From assembly GCA_027563935.2 (NCBI GenBank), contig CM050452.1, forward strand, positions 31,442,850-31,506,849: a stretch of 64,000 bases of DNA, read 5' to 3'. Source of the stretch: Costus lasius. Taxonomy: Eukaryota; Streptophyta; Magnoliopsida; Zingiberales; Costaceae. A program made the translations under genes and the position numbers. The notes below the pieces were generated by a model, which saw nothing but the letters and a program-made list of their open reading frames with translations, made no database searches and had not been told where the DNA came from. Positions 58,479 to 64,000 of the stretch are shown piece by piece. Numbering within the stretch: position 1 is the stretch's first letter; each line of letters starts with the position of its first letter.

Positions 58479-59750
58479 GAGATATTCAATATATGGTCTA
58501 TTGGAAAGATATTTGAATCTACTTTCGTGTAAAATAAGAATTACTCAAAACCGAGTTATAAATCGGAGGTTATATACAAAAAGACACAAGTAGGTCTATC
58601 TGGTATTACTGAAAATAGGTACTAAATGTTGCTACATAATTGACACCCTAACTCTGATTAAATATAGGCAATATTAGATGCGTTGGAAAGATTTTTAAGT
58701 CTTCTTTTGCATAACCAATTCATAGTTACAAATCGTTTGAGTGTACAAAGTTATATCACAAAAACCCTAACAAGATCAGATTTGCATAATCACATCACCT
58801 TAACCATGCTTTTACAATTATTCACATTCATTAGATAAAAACTTCAAAAGTCATGTTAATGTCAATAAATCAGAATATGAACTAGGTCTTTAGGTTTTGA
58901 ACATAATTTTTGTATCCAAATATTATATTTAAAACCATGAATTTAGGGCATAGGATAGAAACTTACTTTATGCAAATTTGAGCTTTCTCTACTTCTTCTT
59001 CTTCACTTCACCACTTTCACCAATTCTTCCCTAAGTCCAAAAAAAAGTTGCTGGTAAAATTCTATTTTCTTCTCTTATTTTTCCTTCATTTTACCTCATT
59101 AGTCACCCCTAAGAATGAGGTGTCTACACTTGGTTAATCTCATTTTCATGCAAGCTAGAGGTGACTTGAAAAGATAAGCATGATGTGTTTTAACTTCATC
59201 CATTTAACTTAAGTAATTGTTTTCTTTCTATCTTTTTTCTTGTTTTTGTTTTTACTTCACAGCCTAATGAGTTATTAACAATATACATTTTATGCTATAT
59301 CTTGTTTTCATTATACATCCTACATGGTTGAACTTACACTTTTGTTCTTTTCTTTATACATTATTCCCCTTGAGTTCTTAAGATGGGTATATATAACTAT
59401 GTAATAATCTTCATAATCATGTTAAATCATGGATATCACATGGCTGGACTAGACTTGGTGGGCCGAATGTTGGGCCATCACATCATCTCTGAGCAAGCAG
59501 CTACGAAATAGCAAAACTTGCTGATGGAGCACTAGTTTTGAATCGTGTTTCCTGACCCGCGGGCAGTGTTAATCAATTGATTGTTATAACGGTCAGTCAG
59601 GGGCTCCTCCGAGGGTCTTGCTACAAAATTCATCGAGTGGAGGCCCTGTGTTGTACTGGATGAGGGGCTGATAACCCCTACAAAGCAGTCCGGCGTAGGT
59701 GTACTTCGTTGGGCTCGTCGAACCATGCACAAGGTGGCGGGCTTCTAATC
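58479..59750. other. AT-rich intergenic or decayed LTR sequence
   Basis: No gene seen. Two diverged direct repeats of about 75 bp start with TTGGAAAGAT (58501 and 58684). Sequences of this kind occur in plant Gypsy LTRs, but I cannot assign a family. From 59450 the sequence becomes GC-richer and leads into the palindrome array. Confidence 0.4.
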
Positions 59751-59779
59751 TTCGGTGGCATTCATAATCGAGGCTGTGA

Positions 59780-60400
59780 ATGCCTTCACAGGCCGTGAAT
59801 CTGTCGCAATACAAGTCTGGGGAATGTCTGGGGCATTCATGGGTGCGGACGTGTGTTCCTTCACTGCCCGTGAAGTCATCATGGCTCGTAGACAGGGAGT
59901 TGGGCCATTCACGGCCCGTGATTTCGTCACAGGCTGTCGCGGGGAGGCCTCTATAGTTAGGCGGATGGGTGCTGAGCAATTTATGGCCAGGGCAGTGAGT
60001 GTGCTCACGGCCTGTGAACTTGTCGCACTATTTCTCTAGGAGGGCGTTGCGGTCTCTGAGTAGGAGTTGGGAGCATTCACAGTTGGGGTTGTGAGTCCAT
60101 TCATGGCCCATGAATCTAGCACAGAACCTGGTGGGCAACTGTTTGTGGCTTGGAAACTATTTATGGCTGGGGCCATGAGTGTGTTCACGGCTCGTGAACT
60201 TGGCATAGAAATTCTCTATGAAGAGCACGCGGCTTGGAGGTGGCTGTGTGGGCTACTCACAGTCAGGACTGTGACTGTACTCACGACCTATGACTCTTGC
60301 GTAGATGTCTTCTGGGAAGAATTTGTGGCCTGGAGGCCACTCACGGCTGAGGCCATGATTATGTTCATGGCCCATGAGTTCGGTGCATCCGGGTGTTGTC
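59780..60400. repeat. TTCACGGCC-type palindrome array
   Basis: At least eight diverged copies of a palindrome like TTCACGGCCCGTGAA lie about 57-95 bp apart (near 59787, 59860, 59917, 60006, 60101, 60186, 60280, 60366), several followed by a CTTGTCGCA-like tail. In between lie weaker CACAG...CTGTG dyads. The open frames on both strands here follow from the repeat and high GC and show no protein family. Confidence 0.65.
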
Positions 60401-60539
60401 GTCTAAGTTGTCTCTGACTGCGTCTATTAGTCCAAGTAAAACAAGTAAATTTACACCCTCATTGACACTAGTGAAAGTGTCAATCAACAACTCTCTATGT
60501 TTAGATGAGTCAAAACACCTATCAACACCATACAGCTCC

Positions 60540-61430
60540 CAAATAGACTCGAATCATAATATGATTTGATTCAAGGATATCCGATCAATATGAGATCTCA
60601 AGTGTCAAGGTGCACTACCCTGTAGGTGCCATTTGATGTTAGCAGTGATGATTGTAAGATCATCACAAGCAATGAGGGTGCCTAGCAACACATTATTGCT
60701 ACCCAAGTCATCAGAGAGTTGTTATCATTGATATCCTCTAAACAACAATAAAGTATCTATGCAATATAATCATTGGGCCTAATGATATCCTAATTGGATA
60801 ATGTGTGTCATACTTTTCTTAACTCAATCCAATTGTCATTACTATATCAAGTTAATATTTAGGTATAGTCATACACTTTTAGTCATGCACCAATAAAAGG
60901 GTTCATGGATATCATACTTATCAAATGAAGGGGCAAATCTCTATCGATCACTTGTATCTCTCAATGGCTTATGACATATTTAATGACAACTGTTATGACT
61001 CCCTAGCTATAGTGAGACGTTAGATTGTATCAAAATATATTATTACATTATAGAAGTGTCAATGACCTTAAGTCAAATGATCAATGCACTTTTGTCACTT
61101 GTGAGATTAACTTATGAAACCCAAGTTAAATCTCAAGACAGGTCGATTGAGTATAATCCAATACTAATATAGCTATGTGTTTGCTTTAGCACTATGCCCA
61201 ACCAAAACACATACTAGTCTCATATCCATCAAAGCTATCCTTTATCGAGGCACTTAATCGGGAATAATCTTTGAGAATTAATAAAATTAATTTTTAGAGA
61301 TATTATTGTGCAAATAAATACAAATGTAATAAAAATACAATAATGACAATGCCAGTAATAATATAAAATTGTGAACATAATACGTATTGGTATCAACGAA
61401 TTGGTCCTTAGGCATAAATATTAATTATGC
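60540..61430 (-). mobile_element. Decayed Copia-C LTR fragment
   Basis: On the minus strand it follows the order of the LTR at 5500-6394: 'gatcaatacgag', 'ctacccaagtcat', 'aaggggcaaatc', 'tagtcatacacttt' blocks and a degraded start near 61430. It is much more diverged than the other copies. Confidence 0.6.
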
Positions 61431-62040
61431 AATATGAATGTTTGGTTCAAATAGTTTGACTCTCCTTATCGTGTCAGTAGACTTTTTCCTCGTAAATTAT
61501 TTCTATTATTAAACATATTCTTCACAAGGTTCATGATGTTGCTACCGACAAATTTGATAGAATCATTGTAGCCATGCTGTTTATAGATTATACGCTTTAT
61601 TATGCGTCCCTACTATCAATCGTGAATTTAGTTTTCATCTTTTCTTTGAGTGTAAAGAGTTATATTACTTTTTTATTCATAGAGGTCTAAATAATATAGC
61701 ATCTTATTATTTTTATCTTTACCTATCTCGGAAGAACAAACTGAATATAGAGATTATTTCTTTAATATTATGGAGTGGTCAGTTTAGGATAACACATCCT
61801 TGTTAATTTAAGTATTAAATGTTCAATATTCTTATGTCACTAATAATTTAGTTGTATATTTTATAAAATTTATAATTGTTTCTATGCATCTTGGATTAGT
61901 CATAATTGAGGAATCACTTATTGAAATTTCTGAAAGTGTACAACTTCGTATCAAGACGCATAGATTATTATTTACTTTTAGTTTAAAATAAAACTAAAAG
62001 CTTTGCTGATTACAAAATAAAATGGAGTTCAAAAAAATAT
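61431..62040. other. Intergenic, no feature seen
   Basis: AT-rich DNA between the last recognisable repeat and the 3' end of the pyruvate decarboxylase gene. No ORF, RNA gene or repeat was recognised. Confidence 0.5.
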
Positions 62041-62299
62041 TTTATTGAGCAACATTCCTAGCTATGAATAGCTTGACTCGTTAACGGCTCTGAATAATTG
62101 TTGCTTAGCATTATTCCTGCTAACCGGACCATCAGACTTGTAAGAAAGATAGCATAAAAAATCTTGGAACAAGATTGGACAACTCACGAGTACAAAGCAG
62201 CAAATGCGGAAGATGGGAGGAAAACGCAATATTGAACTTGTTACTGTAAATGTATATTACGAAACGTTTAGTTCGGATTCTTTCACAGTTATGTCTAGA
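62041..62299 (-). other. Probable 3' UTR of pyruvate decarboxylase
   Basis: An AATAAA on the minus strand (62046-62041) lies about 255 nt after the stop codon, a plausible distance for a poly(A) signal. The end is an inference. Confidence 0.4.
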
Positions 62300-64000
62300 T
62301 CATTGAGGGTTTGGTGACCTGCTGTTAGCTGCTGAAACCCTGGAGCCCCACTCCAGCAACTCTTTGCTGGTATCATCCTTGTGAGCAATGACCTCTATAA
62401 AACATAGGCAAGCTTTCTTAGGCCCCATTGATGACTCAATTGCTTCTATGAGCTCCTCCTCACAGGTTACCTGGATAGTAGTAACAGTTACCATTTTTTC
62501 TCTCTTTTTTTTATAGACTACTATTATAATTACTTCCAAACATGAACAATTAACACACATCATCTTAGAAAAGAATAGGCTCACCTTCGCAGTCCAGCAA
62601 TTGCCATTGCCATTGTGGATGGCGTCCATCAGAGCAGTGTAGTTCCAGTTCTTGATGACATTATATGGTCCATCATGAATCTCAACCTCAATTGTGTATC
62701 CACCGTTGTTTATGAGAAAGATGATGCTGTTCTGACCACATCTCAGCATTGTTGATACATCCTGGGCAGTCACCTTTAAACCACAAAGAATTAGATTCCA
62801 GTGTAAGTTATAGTTCTAAATCAAACAAACTTTAATGCCCACAAATACCAGGAATCTGCTACCTGGATAGTTTCATGTTACTGAGCGTAGATAGGGAAGT
62901 ATCCTTAACTAAATCAAGAACATTCAAGCCGCTTTCCTAATTCATTGTTTCTCAAGTATCTTATTCACACAATTGAAGAAAAAGCAGTACCTGAAAGCTT
63001 CCATCACCTATGCAAGCTATCACTCTCTTGTCCTTAGCAGCCTGAGCATATCCAAGAGTCGCCCCAACAGACCAACCGATGGATCCATACTGCATTTGAA
63101 ATTCATATCTACAGAAAGGAAAAAAAAAAAAAAAAACCTCTTCTTTGTCATAATCAAGCAAAAGAAGAAAGCAACAAATTTCAACCACAGGCAATTTGGT
63201 AGTTAGTCAAATGATGTAGGAAAATTAACTTACCCACATCCCTCGGGCAATTTAAGCTTCTGGCAGTTGAACCAGGAGTCGCCTGTCTCCGCAATCACGG
63301 CGCTGTTCCTCGATAGCATCCTCTGAATGTGTTTGAAGAGCACATTGACTCTCAACGGCTCCCTGGGCTGGCACTCAAGTGGCTGCCCTTCAGGCACATG
63401 AATCCTGCAATAGTTCTCGTGCGCAGTCGTGTTCATCTTGAGCCTTTTGGCTAGCGCGTGGAAGAAATCCTTCATGAGGATGCACCCGAACGCAGGGCCG
63501 TTGCCGACCACCACGCGGTCGGGCTGCACGATAATGGCCTTCTCCTTCTTGAGAAGGAGCGAGTAACCCACCGAGCTGTAGTCATTGAATATGGGACCGG
63601 CGAAGAGGTAGGCGTCAGCTGACTCCACGATCTCGGCGCAGAAGGCTGTACTCACGGCGCCCCAGTAGGTGCCTATGAACCGGGGCTGGTGCTCCGGCAC
63701 GAGGCCCTTTGCGGACGGCATCACCGCGACAGGGTAGCCGCAGGCGTTGGCGAGCTCGACAAAGGCATTCCCAGCCTTGGCCACCCGCAGTTTGGGGCCG
63801 CCCACCAGAACCGGCTTAACGGCCTTGTTCAAGAACTGCGCCGCGGCCTCCACAGCAGCCTCCAAACCCATTTGGTTGCTCAATCTAACAGTACAGATGG
63901 TCGAATTAATTATGAAATCATGTAGGATAGTAAGAAATTCATGAAACCAAATTTTTGGGATGTTGAAAGGGTGCTTACTTGGGGGAGAGACAAAAGGGAA
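62300..64000 (-). CDS. PDC: Pyruvate decarboxylase, 3' exons (5' end beyond window)
   Basis: Pyruvate decarboxylase converts pyruvate to acetaldehyde and CO2 with thiamine diphosphate and magnesium, in the cytosol, the first step of ethanol fermentation. Exons on the minus strand: 64000-63979 (partial), 63884-63234, 63108-62991, 62773-62585 and 62470-62300 (stop TGA). All four introns (94, 125, 217 and 114 nt) are GT-AG and phases agree. The 63884-63234 exon holds the central domain ([39 protein letters not shown]). The cofactor motif starts with GDGS in the 118-nt exon and ends with NN 29 residues on, across the intron. The C-terminus [15 protein letters not shown]...PNPQ is typical of plant PDC. 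The N-terminal domain with the catalytic Glu lies outside. No lesion is seen. Confidence 0.95.

Noticed and set aside
59755..60417. Several open frames on both strands around the palindrome array
   Set aside because: They are repetitive, occur in several frames at once, and show no protein family. They follow from the repeat composition.
63689..63944. Open frames opposite the pyruvate decarboxylase exon
   Set aside because: Antisense shadows of a GC-rich exon.

Overview
The window is flowering-plant nuclear DNA. It holds the 3' exons of one host gene, a pyruvate decarboxylase with GT-AG introns, and otherwise almost only LTR retrotransposons nested in one another. Gypsy primer sites match the 3' end of plant tRNA-Asp and Copia primer sites match initiator tRNA-Met. 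The species cannot be fixed from the sequence. Element names used here (Copia-A/B/C, N0/N1/N2, Gypsy-minus) are local labels only.

Layout. 1-480: nothing recognised. About 480-4330 (-): compact non-autonomous Gypsy whose 385-codon ORF is split by a Copia-C solo LTR (1262-2721, TSD TCCTC). 4331-6394 (-): Copia-C LTR with primer site. 6395-9225 (+): Copia-B leader and broken gag-pol. 9226-15801 (+): Gypsy N1, with an acidic ORF and no RT or integrase. 15803-17522 (-): an LTR in inverted orientation, forming a 1.7-kb-arm inverted repeat with the N1 LTR. 17523-44709 (+): Gypsy N0 (gag, protease, Athila-type ORF1, no RT/INT), split by Copia-A1 (20611-29538, +, TSD CTATG) and Copia-A2 (32888-41951, -, TSD GAGAC). 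44710-44876: Copia-C scrap. 44877-50886 (+): 3' part of Gypsy N2, with solo Copia-A3 in its LTR (47610-49288, TSD TTTAC). 50887-56532 (-): Copia-B pseudogene and leader, with solo Copia-A4 (52537-54265, TSD ATTTG). 56533-58478 (+): Copia-C LTR. 58479-62040: AT-rich and decayed repeats, including a palindrome array at 59780-60400. 62300-64000 (-): pyruvate decarboxylase.

Copia-A2 is the only element that looks fully functional: a 1294-codon gag-pol with every catalytic motif and nearly identical LTRs. A1 is a close relative disabled by one stop and one frameshift. The Gypsy copies keep gag or acidic ORFs, primer sites and LTRs but lack RT and integrase, so they would depend on enzymes from elsewhere.

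The most unusual signals are structural. Gypsy LTRs carry (i) arrays of short palindromes of the form TACGG...CCGTA and (ii) five tandem hairpins capped by a GAAA loop, whose stems differ in sequence but still pair between copies. Related but different palindromes form a separate array near 60 kb. Copia-A leaders and U5 ends also contain hairpins that keep pairing while their sequence changes.
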